Shown: piece after piece, positions 16,457 to 26,182 of the stretch
How the letters are laid out: each line of letters starts with the position of its first letter
Position numbering within the stretch: the stretch's first letter is position 1
Source: Polaromonas jejuensis NBRC 106434
Lineage (GTDB): Bacteria > Pseudomonadota > Gammaproteobacteria > Burkholderiales > Burkholderiaceae_C
DNA: 64,000 bases
NCBI RefSeq assembly: GCF_001598235.1
Contig: NZ_BCYO01000001.1
Span: 186,001 to 250,000, forward strand
Direction of reading: 5' to 3'
Made by a program: the position numbers and the translations under genes
The notes under the pieces: generated by a model
Seen by the model: only the letters and a program-made list of their open reading frames with translations
Told to the model about the DNA's origin: nothing
The model's database searches: none

Positions 16457-18391
16457 ATGAACCGCAAGACCCTTGTTGCCGCCGTGATTGGCCTGGCCTT
16501 GCTGGCCGCTGTGCCGCTAATGACCAGCAACTCCTATTACATCCACATGGTGGGCACCATCATGATCTACGCGATCCTGTTGTTCGGCCTGGACATCGTG
16601 GTCGGCTACACCGGCCAGGTGTCGCTCGGCCATGCGGGCCTCTTTGGCGTGGGCTCCTACACCGCGGGTGTGCTGTTCATGAAGCTGGGTGCGCCGCTGT
16701 GGCTCATCGTGCCGGCCAGCATCGCCGTGACGGCCGGCTTTGGCGCCGTGCTGGCCTTGCCCGCCCTGCGCGTGACCGGCCCCTATCTGGCCATGGTGAC
16801 CCTGGCTTTCGGCACCATCATCCAGATCCTGATCAATGAGATGACCTTCCTCACCGAAGGCCCCCTGGGCATCAAGATTCCCAAACCATCCATCGGCGGC
16901 TTGCAGTTGAACGAGCATGGTTTTTACTGGCTGGTGTTCGCGCTCATGGTGATTTCACTGGTGGTGGTGCACCGGATTCTCCGCTCGCAGCTGGGCCGTG
17001 CGTTTGAAGCCTTGCGCGGCAGCCCCGTGGCGTCGGACTGCATGGGGGTATCGGTCTACCGCTACAAGGTGTATGCCTTTGTGATCAGCGCAGGCTTTGC
17101 CGGGCTGGCCGGCTGCCTGTATGCCTATTCGGAGCAGTACATCTCGCCCAATACCTACAACTTCGAGTTGACGGTGCTGTTTTTGCTGGCGGTCATCATG
17201 GGTGGCCGCAAGACCCGCTCCGGGGCCTTGCTGGGCGCCGCCATCATTGTGATTTTGCCCAAGCTGCTGGACGATCTGGAGCTGTTCCGCGTCGTTTCCA
17301 CCGTGCTGGCGACGCTGATCACCGTGGGCGCCGTGGTGGGAGTGATCAAAAAAATGACCCCCCCCAAGGCCATGGCGATTCCGGTGTTTGGCACTGTTGC
17401 GCTGGCGGGGTTTGCGTTCTGGCTGGAGTCCATCACCGACTGGCGCCTGAGCATTTTCGGCCTGATGATTCTCTTCGTCGTGTATTACCTGCAAAACGGC
17501 ATCGTGGGCTTTGTCCGCAACCTGCTCCATGTCCGCACCGTGGTGAGCGTTGACGCGGCGGTGCCGGTGGATGCGGGCAAGGATGCCGTGATGGTCGCGG
17601 CCCGTGCCGGGGCCGGCGAGGCCGGTAGCGATTTGCTGGTGGCCAGGGAAGTGCTGATGCAGTTTGGCGGCTTGAAGGCCATCAACCAGGTGGATCTGCG
17701 CGTCAAGCGCGGCACCATCCACGGCCTGATTGGTCCCAACGGCTCCGGCAAAAGCACCATGATGAATGTGCTGACCGGCATTTATGTTCCGACGGCGGGC
17801 AGCATCGACTTTGCCGGTCGTTCGGTCGTTGGCCGGACTTCGTCGGACATCGCTTCGTCGGGTATTGCGCGCACCTTCCAGAACGTGCAGCTCTTCGGTG
17901 AAATGACCGCGCTGCAAAACGTGCTGGTGGGTTTGCATCACACCTTCAACAGCAGCATCGTCGATGTGGCGCTGCACACGCCTCGCTACAACCGCGAAGA
18001 AAAGGCCGCCGTCGAGCGCGGGCTGGGCTTGCTGCGCTTCGTGGGGCTGGGAGATCTGGCCGCCGAAGAGGCGCGCAACCTGCCTTACGGCAAACAGCGC
18101 CTGCTGGAGATCGCGCGTGCACTGGCGCTCGATCCGCAGCTGCTGTTGCTCGATGAGCCGGCCGCCGGACTCACGGCGCCTGACATCAAGGAGCTGGTGA
18201 GCATCATCCGCAAGATACGCGACCATGGCATCACGGTCATTCTGATCGAGCACCACATGGATGTGGTGATGAGCATGTGCGATACGGTGTCCGTGCTGGA
18301 CTTTGGCCAGAAGATCGCCGAAGGCAAACCGGCTGACGTGCAGGCCGATGAAAAAGTGATCGAGGCTTACCTCGGTGGCTCCGCCGCATAA
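16457..18391 (+). CDS. livM-livG: LivM-LivG fusion: ABC permease joined to ATPase
   Basis: 644 residues. The N-terminal about 360 residues form a LivM-type permease with DIVVGYTGQVSLGHAGLFG and many membrane spans. A linker (about 365-395) leads to a LivG-type ATPase with Walker A GPNGSGKST (426-434), IARTFQNVQLF, signature-region LPYGKQRLLEIARAL, Walker B LLLLDEPAAGL and the ending EKVIEAYLGG. The two are separate proteins in enterobacteria. One frame runs through without interruption, so this is a real fusion rather than a frameshift. The ATG at 16457 is preferred to TTG 16451. Confidence 0.92.
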   Translation: MNRKTLVAAVIGLALLAAVPLMTSNSYYIHMVGTIMIYAILLFGLDIVVGYTGQVSLGHAGLFGVGSYTAGVLFMKLGAPLWLIVPASIAVTAGFGAVLALPALRVTGPYLAMVTLAFGTIIQILINEMTFLTEGPLGIKIPKPSIGGLQLNEHGFYWLVFALMVISLVVVHRILRSQLGRAFEALRGSPVASDCMGVSVYRYKVYAFVISAGFAGLAGCLYAYSEQYISPNTYNFELTVLFLLAVIMGGRKTRSGALLGAAIIVILPKLLDDLELFRVVSTVLATLITVGAVVGVIKKMTPPKAMAIPVFGTVALAGFAFWLESITDWRLSIFGLMILFVVYYLQNGIVGFVRNLLHVRTVVSVDAAVPVDAGKDAVMVAARAGAGEAGSDLLVAREVLMQFGGLKAINQVDLRVKRGTIHGLIGPNGSGKSTMMNVLTGIYVPTAGSIDFAGRSVVGRTSSDIASSGIARTFQNVQLFGEMTALQNVLVGLHHTFNSSIVDVALHTPRYNREEKAAVERGLGLLRFVGLGDLAAEEARNLPYGKQRLLEIARALALDPQLLLLDEPAAGLTAPDIKELVSIIRKIRDHGITVILIEHHMDVVMSMCDTVSVLDFGQKIAEGKPADVQADEKVIEAYLGGSAA

Positions 18392-18408
18392 AAAAAGAGA
18401 AGTTCACC

Positions 18409-19131
18409 ATGTTGAGTATCAAAAATCTCGAAGCCGGTTACGGCAAGGTGCAAGTCCTGCACGGCATCTCGATGGATGTGCCCAAGGGCAAGGTGGTCAC
18501 GCTGATTGGCTCCAACGGCGCCGGCAAGACGACGACCATGCGCGCCGTGTCCGGCATGATCAGGCCCACGGCCGGCGAAATCACGCTGCATGGCAAGCGC
18601 GTCGATGGCCTGGAGTCCTACACCATTGCCAAGCAGGGCCTGGCGCATTCACCCGAAGGGCGGCGTGTGTTTGCCACCATGACGGTCACCGACAACCTTA
18701 TTCTGGGCGCCTTTCCTCGCCTGACCGGCAGCCGGCCCAAAGGCGATGTCCAGGGCGACCTGGAGCGGGCGATGGAATTGTTTCCGCGCCTCAAGGAGCG
18801 CCGTAGCCAGCTGGCCGGCACCTTGTCCGGTGGTGAGCAACAAATGCTGGCCATGGCGCGTGCCGTGATGCTGAACCCTGAAATCGTCCTGCTGGACGAG
18901 CCCTCCATGGGCCTGGCGCCGATTCTGGTGGAAGAGGTTTTCCGCATCATTGCCGACCTGAAGTCGCGCGGGGTGACCATGCTGCTGGTCGAGCAGTTTG
19001 CCGCAGCGGCGCTGAAGGTCGCCGATTACGGCTATGTGCTCGAAAACGGCCGCATTTCGGTGCATGGCGAGGCGGCCAGCCTGCGCGATGACCCTGCGGT
19101 GAAGGCCGCCTATTTGGGCGGCGGGCACTGA
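18409..19131 (+). CDS. livF: Branched-chain amino acid ABC transporter ATPase LivF
   Basis: 240 residues, the second ATPase of the transporter. Walker A GSNGAGKTT, signature LSGGEQQMLAMARA, Walker B IVLLDEPSMGLAP and the terminal VKAAYLGGGH are all of the LivF type. It follows the fused livMG gene by 17 bp and completes the five functional parts. The gene ends 27 bp before the convergent ppk2 gene. Confidence 0.94.
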   Translation: MLSIKNLEAGYGKVQVLHGISMDVPKGKVVTLIGSNGAGKTTTMRAVSGMIRPTAGEITLHGKRVDGLESYTIAKQGLAHSPEGRRVFATMTVTDNLILGAFPRLTGSRPKGDVQGDLERAMELFPRLKERRSQLAGTLSGGEQQMLAMARAVMLNPEIVLLDEPSMGLAPILVEEVFRIIADLKSRGVTMLLVEQFAAAALKVADYGYVLENGRISVHGEAASLRDDPAVKAAYLGGGH

Positions 19132-19158
19132 ATTTCCCCTGCCGCGGCCGGCTGCCCG

Positions 19159-20115
<957 letters not shown>

Positions 20116-20266
20116 GTCGCCGGGCGGTCGCGCCGCGCTGATTGGCGTCGTTCTCCTGACATGCCCGCGTTTATCGCGAAAGAATACACTCGATTTTCAG
20201 CCATGCCGCTGTGCGCATTCGCGTAGGGGCGTGAATGATTCAACTCGAAACACCACAGGTACCGAC

Positions 20267-20698
20267 ATGAAAACCGTTGCTTCATCTTTGCTTCAAATAC
20301 GGCCTGCGTCAGGCTACGCCGGCGACGTGCCCGCCCCGCTCGCCCTGCAATGGATTCAGGCGGGCGACGCCGTCATGGTCGATGTGCGTACCGACGCCGA
20401 GCGTGAATGGGTGGGTTATGTGCCGGGCGCGATAGCGCTGGCCTGGAAGCAGTGGCCAGGCATGGCCATGAACCCTGGTTTTGACGAAGGGCTGAAAGCG
20501 GCCGTGCCGGCAGGCAAGAAAGTCGTGCTGCTGTGCCGCAGTGGCGTGCGGTCGGTGGCTGCGGCCAAGCGCGCCGCCGAGCTGGGCCTGGAGGCATACA
20601 ACATTCTGGAAGGCTTTGAGGGCGATGCCGATGAGCAGGGGCAGCGCGGCCATCGAGGCGGTTGGCGTTTTCAGGGCCTGCCCTGGAAGCAGGGGTAG
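20267..20698 (+). CDS. Rhodanese-like sulfurtransferase
   Basis: 143 residues, one rhodanese domain. It has VMVDVRTDAEREWVGYVPGAI, the GALNIP-like turn, and an active-site loop CRSGVRS with Cys90 as the likely persulfide carrier. Starting at 20267 gives a normal single-domain protein; the frame is open further upstream but that part is not conserved-looking. Probable role in sulfur transfer or thiosulfate/cyanide handling; the acceptor is unknown. It is divergent from ppk2 with a 151-bp gap. Confidence 0.85.
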   Translation: MKTVASSLLQIRPASGYAGDVPAPLALQWIQAGDAVMVDVRTDAEREWVGYVPGAIALAWKQWPGMAMNPGFDEGLKAAVPAGKKVVLLCRSGVRSVAAAKRAAELGLEAYNILEGFEGDADEQGQRGHRGGWRFQGLPWKQG

Positions 20699-20711
20699 AC
20701 CGACGCGGTCC

Positions 20712-20729
20712 ATTGTTAATTGTAACAAT
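20712..20729 (+). promoter_or_regulatory. Inverted repeat upstream of the autoinducer synthase gene
   Basis: ATTGTTA (20712-20718) and TAACAAT (20723-20729) form an 18-bp inverted repeat in an AT-rich patch about 170 bp before the start at 20900. Possible regulator-binding site; the regulator is not known. Confidence 0.45.
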
Positions 20730-20819
20730 TTGCGTAAATTCCCGGCGTTGTATCAACGATGACAGAGGCAAATTCGTCATTTATCGATGCAAAAAGAAGG
20801 AGGGGGAATTAAATCAATA

Positions 20820-20837
20820 CCTGTCAGTTCTGACAGG
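20820..20837 (+). promoter_or_regulatory. Perfect palindrome in the leader of the autoinducer synthase gene
   Basis: CCTGTCAG-TT-CTGACAGG is a perfect 8+2+8 inverted repeat, 62 bp before the start codon, followed by a G-rich run. It could be an operator or, in RNA, a leader hairpin. Confidence 0.5.
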
Positions 20838-20899
20838 GGGTGGGGTGTGTCAAGTTGTGTGAGCGCATTCAATGGGGTTTTTTATCAACGGAGCCCCCC

Positions 20900-22153
20900 A
20901 TGCAAGTACTCGAACGCAAACTGCCAGCCGCCACCCCAACCTTCCGCAACCCCGCCCTTGGATCGCAGCTGACCCAGCGCATTGCGCGCGACTTCACGCC
21001 ACGCTGGGACCAACAGTGGGGCGGAAAATTCGCCTTGCATGGCAAGCAGCCCAGCTCCAACGCCATTCGTCTCGACGGCAACGATTACCTCAGCGTCACA
21101 GGCCATCCACAAATTGTTCAGGCGCAGGTCGACGCCCTGCGCAAGGAACAGGAATTTGTGGTCCAGTCCGGCGTGTTCCAGCTCAACCAGCATCCGACGC
21201 GCACGCTGGAGCTGGCACTTGCAAATTGGGTGGGCAAGGAAGACGGCTTCATCTGCCAGTCGGGCTTTTCGGCCAACGTCGGTTTGTTGCAGGCCATTGC
21301 CGATGCGCAAACACCGGTCTATCTGGATACCTTGGCCCATGCTTCACTTTGGGAGGGTGTCCACGCGGCACGTGCGCCGGCCCATGCATTCCGCCACAAC
21401 GACCCCGCGCACCTCGCCCGCGTGGCCGCCAAAAACGGGCCCGGCATTGTGGTGGTGGATTCGGTTTACAGCACCACGGGCGCGCTTTGTCCGCTGGAGG
21501 AAATGGTGGAGGTGGCAGAGCAATACGGCTGCATGATATTGGTCGATGAATCCCATTCACTGGGAACGCACGGCCCGCAGGGCGCAGGCCTGTGCGCCGA
21601 GCTGGGCTTGACAGAGCGCGTGCACTTTATCACCGCCAGCCTGGCCAAGACTTTTGCGGGGCGTGCCGGCTTCTTCACGGCGCCGGCACATATGCACTAC
21701 TACATTCTCAGTGCAAGCTTTCCTAATATTTTCAGTTCCAGCCTGCTGCCCCACGAAATTGCCGGGCTGGCCGCTACCCTGGAGGTGATACGCCGGAGCG
21801 ACGATGCACGGATTCGCTTGCGGGCGAATACCAAGCGTCTGCGTGGAAGTCTGAGTGAGTTGGGTTATCCGATCCATCAGGGCAGCGAGCAGATCATTGC
21901 GCTGGAGGCTGGCCTGGAGTCCGACACCATGGTGCTGCGTGACCGTCTGGAGGAGCGCAATGTGTTTTCTGCCATGTTCTGCGCGCCAGCGACCGGTAGC
22001 AAGCGCGCCATGATGCGAATGACGCTGAGTGCCGGCCTGATGGACCTGGAGCTCGACCATGTGGAAGCTGTAGCCCGCGAGATTGCTCCTATTGTGAAAC
22101 CTTGGGATTGGCCCATTGCTCGCCGGGCCCGTGCCACGCGGGGCCAAGCCTAG
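20900..22153 (+). CDS. cqsA: CqsA/LqsA-type alpha-hydroxyketone autoinducer synthase
   Basis: 417 residues. PLP-dependent enzyme of the alpha-oxoamine synthase fold. CqsA and LqsA condense an acyl-CoA with an amino-acid-derived substrate to make the CAI-1/LAI-1 signal molecules. Visible: LDGNDYLSVTGHP, a VVQSGVFQLNQHPTRTLE segment, VYSTTGALCPLEEM, the PLP Asp-x-x-His (DESHSLGTHGPQG), and the Schiff-base Lys250 in ASLAKTFAGRAGF. The FAGRAGF and SASFPNIFSSS stretches fit CqsA better than biotin or serine-palmitoyl synthases. The neighbouring kinase and response regulator support a quorum-sensing role. It shares a CTAG stop tail with the convergent regulator gene. Confidence 0.87.
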   Translation: MQVLERKLPAATPTFRNPALGSQLTQRIARDFTPRWDQQWGGKFALHGKQPSSNAIRLDGNDYLSVTGHPQIVQAQVDALRKEQEFVVQSGVFQLNQHPTRTLELALANWVGKEDGFICQSGFSANVGLLQAIADAQTPVYLDTLAHASLWEGVHAARAPAHAFRHNDPAHLARVAAKNGPGIVVVDSVYSTTGALCPLEEMVEVAEQYGCMILVDESHSLGTHGPQGAGLCAELGLTERVHFITASLAKTFAGRAGFFTAPAHMHYYILSASFPNIFSSSLLPHEIAGLAATLEVIRRSDDARIRLRANTKRLRGSLSELGYPIHQGSEQIIALEAGLESDTMVLRDRLEERNVFSAMFCAPATGSKRAMMRMTLSAGLMDLELDHVEAVAREIAPIVKPWDWPIARRARATRGQA

Positions 22154-23151
22154 GACTGCAGCGTTCTTTCGCCGCATGTCGCTATAAAGCGTTCGTGACT
22201 GCTCATAAAGCCAGGGCAAAAGGGGTCATTGACCGTGAAAAGGGCGGCATAGAGCGGCGCTGGGTCGGATGCTATGGCAAACGCCGGACGGGCCAGTGGC
22301 TTGTGGTCTGCGCCGAGCGCCAGTTGCAGCTCCAGGTCAATGAGTTTTTTGCCAGCCCGGATGTCCTGCACGGTGGCCGCATCCCAGTCCTGGGATGCGG
22401 CCATTTCGGCAAGCTCCGGAAGGGTTTCAGCCTGCTCCAGCTGCAGCCAACTCACGGCGCCCTTGTGGTTCAGCGCAAGCACGCCGAAGGGTGCGCCTAT
22501 CGTCACATGTTCTATCCATCCTTGCCGGAGCACCAGATTTTCCAGTTCCAGCGCGATGGCGGGACTGCAGAGCAATGCGTGCTGCTGACGGGACAGGGTG
22601 GCACGCCAGATTTGCTGGTGCCGCCCGTCAGGAACACGAAACCGGTTCTGAATGGCATCTGTCAGGCGCAGGCGAATTTCAGGGGACTGCTTGGGAATGA
22701 ACTGCTCGATCAAGCCGCGGTTGAAGGCCGAGACGGCCAGTTGTTCGTCGGCGCGGCCCGTCAGCAAAACGCGTGAGCCGGACCAGTCTGTCAATTCACT
22801 GAGTACCCGCAGCCCGCTCATGGCGGGCATGGAATAGTCCACCACACAGACCTGGGTCAGGGCGAAGCGCGCCGTGCCGTCCTCTCGCCAGTACTGCAGG
22901 ATTTGCGAAATCAGGGATGCCCCTTCACGCCAGCGATTGATGATTTCCTGCTGGCGCCAGGCATCAGCTTCCCAGAGGGGCGGTTCCTGCTGCAGCAGTT
23001 CGATGCAGTGCCCGGGGCGCAGGAACAGGCGAACGTACCAGTCTGGCGGCATGACTTCGGCCAGCATTTCGAGATAGTCGGGGTCGTCATCAAGAAAAAC
23101 CACGCCCCCGGGGCGGCGGTAGAGTGAAAAGGACATGGTGATCGGGCTCAT
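22150..23151 (-). CDS. Response regulator, LqsR-like
   Basis: About 333 residues (ATG 23151 chosen over TTG 23154). The receiver domain has an acidic triad (LDDDPDY, about 21-25), phospho-acceptor Asp near 105 in VVDYSMPAMSG, and the LLTGRAD and FIPKQ motifs. About 80 residues separate the acidic triad from the Asp instead of the usual 40, so an insertion sits in the receiver. LqsR of Legionella also has its Asp near 108. The C-terminal half is not a recognisable DNA-binding domain. It follows the kinase gene by 33 bp and would receive phosphate from it. Confidence 0.8.
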   Translation of the reverse strand: MSPITMSFSLYRRPGGVVFLDDDPDYLEMLAEVMPPDWYVRLFLRPGHCIELLQQEPPLWEADAWRQQEIINRWREGASLISQILQYWREDGTARFALTQVCVVDYSMPAMSGLRVLSELTDWSGSRVLLTGRADEQLAVSAFNRGLIEQFIPKQSPEIRLRLTDAIQNRFRVPDGRHQQIWRATLSRQQHALLCSPAIALELENLVLRQGWIEHVTIGAPFGVLALNHKGAVSWLQLEQAETLPELAEMAASQDWDAATVQDIRAGKKLIDLELQLALGADHKPLARPAFAIASDPAPLYAALFTVNDPFCPGFMSSHERFIATCGERTLQS

Positions 23152-23184
23152 CAAGGGGTCAAAAAATAAACCGTTGCAACGGCA

Positions 23185-24486
23185 TCAGCCCACGACGGGC
23201 AGTTCAATCGTAAAAATGGCACCGACGGCGTATTCAGATTTCACATGAATGCTTCCGCCTGCACTTTGCACCACTTGTTGGCAAAAGGCCAGACCAAGAC
23301 CGTGGCCGGTGCCCTGGTTGCTGGAGAAAAATGGTTTGAAAATATGGGGCAGCAATTTCGCCTCAATCCCCATGCCCTCATCAGCCACAGCGATACGGCC
23401 GCCCGACCGCTGCAGGCCGACTTCAATACGTAGTGCACCTGGGGCATATTGGGAGTCAGCCGCCGTCAATGAGTGCAGTGCGTTCTTGATCAGGTTGTCC
23501 AGCACCTGTGAAAATTGCGCGGCGGACGACCGAAACACGAAGTCCTCGTGAATGACCACCTTCACGCATTCCCGCTGACGGCTGGTGATATAGGGGTAAG
23601 CCGCCACGACGTTGCGGACCAGTTCCGCGGCGGACACCTGTTCGGTATGGCGCGGCAGCTGCATCAGCTTGGCATTGGCGATTTGCGTGTCGATCTGGTG
23701 GTTCATGTTGCGAACCAGCGTGTGCAGACGGAAGGCCAGCTTCTCAAGTTGCTTTGCGCGAGGGTTATCGGGCTGGCGCTGTACTTCCAGTTGAATCGCG
23801 TCACCAATCAAGGCGGCGGTAGACAGCGGCGTACGCAGTTCATGCGCCATGATGCCCATGGTGGCGAGGGTGCTGGACAGGTGTTCTCGCCGCAGGTTGG
23901 CAGACGACAGGCTGAGGACGAGTGCACTTGCCCATGAAAATGCAAACACCACCGCATGAACGAGGCGCTGGCTTTCGGGGACAGGGGGCGCTGCCGGACC
24001 TATTTCCTTGAATAGACCCCAGGCCACCAGACCGCCCGTGATCGTCCCCAGGGTGGCCAAACGCCAGTCGGTGGCGTGGTAATAAATCAGCACCATGACG
24101 CTCATCGTGGCGAGCCACACTGCGCTGCCGCTGTTGCAAAGGTACATCCAGCTGAACAGCACGGGCAACTCCAGCCAGAACACCAGGCCAAAGAGTCTTT
24201 GCGTCAACCGGCTTGCGGGGTCATGGTTAATCCGGCGTGTCATCAGGCTAAAGCCTAGCAAGCTAGCGATGATCCGAAGCGGCGGATTTTCGTACGGTTG
24301 CGGCAGCCACGTCGACCAGATCCAGCCGAAAAGAGGTTGGCCGACAAAAATAAACAGACCCAGCCACCAAAGCCGCGGGGACGATGGATGCAAAATAGGC
24401 TCTAAGGGGGCAAGTATCAACTCCTTGCGCGACCATTGAAGCAAGGGATGCTGTGCAAGCCATGCCTGGAAGCGGATGCCCCTCAC
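23185..24486 (-). CDS. Membrane sensor histidine kinase, CqsS/LqsS-like
   Basis: 433 residues from a GTG. Six likely membrane segments (about 38-190) without a periplasmic domain, then a dimerisation/phosphoacceptor helix with His215 (MAHELRTPLSTAALIGD) and an ATPase domain with N box NLIKNALHSL, G1 DEGMGI and G2 GTGHGLGLAFC. The architecture and position next to a CqsA homologue match CqsS and LqsS, which bind alpha-hydroxyketone signals in the membrane. There is no C-terminal receiver, as in LqsS and unlike Vibrio CqsS. Co-transcribed with the response regulator. Confidence 0.85.
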   Translation of the reverse strand: MRGIRFQAWLAQHPLLQWSRKELILAPLEPILHPSSPRLWWLGLFIFVGQPLFGWIWSTWLPQPYENPPLRIIASLLGFSLMTRRINHDPASRLTQRLFGLVFWLELPVLFSWMYLCNSGSAVWLATMSVMVLIYYHATDWRLATLGTITGGLVAWGLFKEIGPAAPPVPESQRLVHAVVFAFSWASALVLSLSSANLRREHLSSTLATMGIMAHELRTPLSTAALIGDAIQLEVQRQPDNPRAKQLEKLAFRLHTLVRNMNHQIDTQIANAKLMQLPRHTEQVSAAELVRNVVAAYPYITSRQRECVKVVIHEDFVFRSSAAQFSQVLDNLIKNALHSLTAADSQYAPGALRIEVGLQRSGGRIAVADEGMGIEAKLLPHIFKPFFSSNQGTGHGLGLAFCQQVVQSAGGSIHVKSEYAVGAIFTIELPVVG

Positions 24487-24576
24487 TTTAAAAATCTCTC
24501 CAGCACAACCTGAATCTCGACGGATGACGCATTTGACATTTGGTTGTATTGTCCGTGTTCTTTTCCGGGCCGGTTA

Positions 24577-25245
24577 ATGCCATACCCTGCCAACTTTGAC
24601 AGCGTGAGTGTGGATGGCGTCATCAGCGACTGGCTGAGAGCCTTGCGCGAATACTCGGTAGAAGCCTTGATGGTGCTGGGCCCCGATCCCTTTGGTGGTC
24701 GCGATGACCGGCTGGTGCTGGCCCTGCACCCGCCGCGCCTGCTGGACGCCGCGGAAGCCCTGGCCGAGAGCCGGGATTTCGGCGCGCCCTGGCGTGACTC
24801 CGATGCGCCGCTGGTGGCCTGGCAGGATATTTCAAAGTCGTCTTTCGAAAGCATGGGGCGCTGGCGCAGGCTTTGGCTGGGCCACGGCTACCAGAGCGTC
24901 GTCCGGATCGCCTTTCCGCTGACGGTCGGGCGCGCTTTCGAATGTTATCTCTTCAGTCCGCGTCAGTGGCATGACCGCAGCGAGGCGGCGCTGCTGGCCT
25001 GGTCTTCGCTCAACATCTGGCCGCTGCTGAAGCGGGCGCTGGCCGAGGCCCGCAGCCCCTTGAGCCCGCGCGAACTCGAATGCCTGAGCCTGGCGTTTCA
25101 GGGCATGACGGCGCGTGAAAGCGGCGAACAACTGCTTTGCAGCGAGCGAACCGTGAACTTTCACCTCGCCAATGCCATGAGCAAGCTCCAGGTGGACAAC
25201 AAACTGGCGGCCATCCAGCGCGCCTGCTGGTTTGGCCTGATTTGA
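24577..25245 (+). CDS. LuxR-type transcriptional regulator
   Basis: 222 residues from ATG 24577; a TTG at 24544 would add 11 residues. The C-terminal 60 residues are a LuxR/FixJ helix-turn-helix: LSPRELECLSLAFQGMTARESGEQLLCSERTVNFHLANAMSKL. The N-terminal 150 residues have the size and tryptophan content of an autoinducer-binding domain (FESMGRWRRLWLGHGYQSVVRIAFPL), but I could not confirm the ligand-binding residues. Divergent from the sensor kinase with 90 bp between, so it may belong to the signalling cluster. No LuxI-type synthase is nearby. Confidence 0.8.
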   Translation: MPYPANFDSVSVDGVISDWLRALREYSVEALMVLGPDPFGGRDDRLVLALHPPRLLDAAEALAESRDFGAPWRDSDAPLVAWQDISKSSFESMGRWRRLWLGHGYQSVVRIAFPLTVGRAFECYLFSPRQWHDRSEAALLAWSSLNIWPLLKRALAEARSPLSPRELECLSLAFQGMTARESGEQLLCSERTVNFHLANAMSKLQVDNKLAAIQRACWFGLI

Positions 25246-25322
25246 GCCCGCGCGTGGCATCTGCCTGAAAACCTCTCTTCCCGGCTGCTATAGCACGGAA
25301 AATCTGTTCATAATCCAGCCAA

Positions 25323-26090
25323 ATGACTTTTCTAGCGCTTGACGTGGGTAACACCCGCCTGAAATGGGCCCAGTATGACCTGCCAGCGCCGGGGGCCAAA
25401 CTGCTGGCGCAGGGCGCGGTGTTCCTGGAAAACATCGACAGGTTGGCCGAAGATGAGTGGCGCACCATGCCCGCGCCCTCGCGGATTCTCGGCTGCATCG
25501 TGGCCGGCGATGCCATCAAGCGGCGCGTGGCCGAGCAGATGGAACTTTGGGACGTGGCGCCGCGCTGGGTCGTGCCCAGCGTCGAGGAGGCCGGCCTGAG
25601 CAATGGCTACGATCATCCGGCGCGGCTGGGGGCCGACCGCTGGGTCGCCATGATAGGCGCGCACCACCGGCTGCTGGCGCGCGGCAGCCGCAAACCCTGC
25701 GTGGTGGTGATGGTGGGGACGGCCGTGACCGTCGAGGCCATTGACGCCGCCGGAAAATTCCTGGGCGGCATCATCCTGCCCGGCCACGGCATCATGCTGC
25801 GCGCGCTCGAATCCGGCACCGCGGGCCTGCATGTCCCGACCGGCGAGGTGCGGGATTTCCCGACCAACACCAGTGACGCGCTGACCAGTGGCGGCACATT
25901 TGCCATTGCCGGCGCCGTGCAGCGCATGGTGGAAAACGTCACGCGACATTGCGGCGAAACGCCGGAATGCATCATGACCGGCGGCGCCGGCTGGAAGATG
26001 GCGCCCAGCATGTCGGTGAAGTTCGAACTCGTGGACAGCCTGATTTTTGATGGCCTGCTGGAGATCGCATCGCGGCGGTTTGCTGCCTGA
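25323..26090 (+). CDS. coaX: Type III pantothenate kinase
   Basis: 255 residues. Phosphorylates pantothenate in the first step of coenzyme A synthesis. Type III features: N-terminal phosphate-1 motif [29 protein letters not shown] in the middle, [27 protein letters not shown] and the C-terminal TGGAG. The usual genome neighbour birA is absent here; a LuxR gene precedes it by 77 bp. Confidence 0.93.
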   Translation: MTFLALDVGNTRLKWAQYDLPAPGAKLLAQGAVFLENIDRLAEDEWRTMPAPSRILGCIVAGDAIKRRVAEQMELWDVAPRWVVPSVEEAGLSNGYDHPARLGADRWVAMIGAHHRLLARGSRKPCVVVMVGTAVTVEAIDAAGKFLGGIILPGHGIMLRALESGTAGLHVPTGEVRDFPTNTSDALTSGGTFAIAGAVQRMVENVTRHCGETPECIMTGGAGWKMAPSMSVKFELVDSLIFDGLLEIASRRFAA

Positions 26091-26116
26091 GGGGCGGCCC
26101 GCCATGGCGGCTGTTA

Positions 26117-26170
26117 TGCTATTGAAAATATAGCTGACTACGCCCGCCACTAAAGGGGTGGAGGCCTGAA
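26117..26170 (+). repeat. Dispersed hairpin repeat, copy a
   Basis: GCTAT (26118-26122) and ATAGC (26130-26134) form a small hairpin, followed by CTACGCCCG and a GGAGGCCTGAA tail. The same plan occurs at 36751, at 41950 (reverse) and at 50001 (reverse). This copy is intergenic between two convergent genes. Confidence 0.6.
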
Positions 26171-26182
26171 CGGCTTGAGGAT

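Noticed and set aside
16457-18391. livM and livG as separate genes joined by a frameshift
   Set aside because: Both halves are in one uninterrupted frame with a normal linker, so a genuine fusion is simpler.
24577-25245. LuxI/LuxR acyl-homoserine-lactone system
   Set aside because: Only a LuxR-type protein is seen; no LuxI-type synthase is in the window and the ligand-binding residues could not be confirmed.
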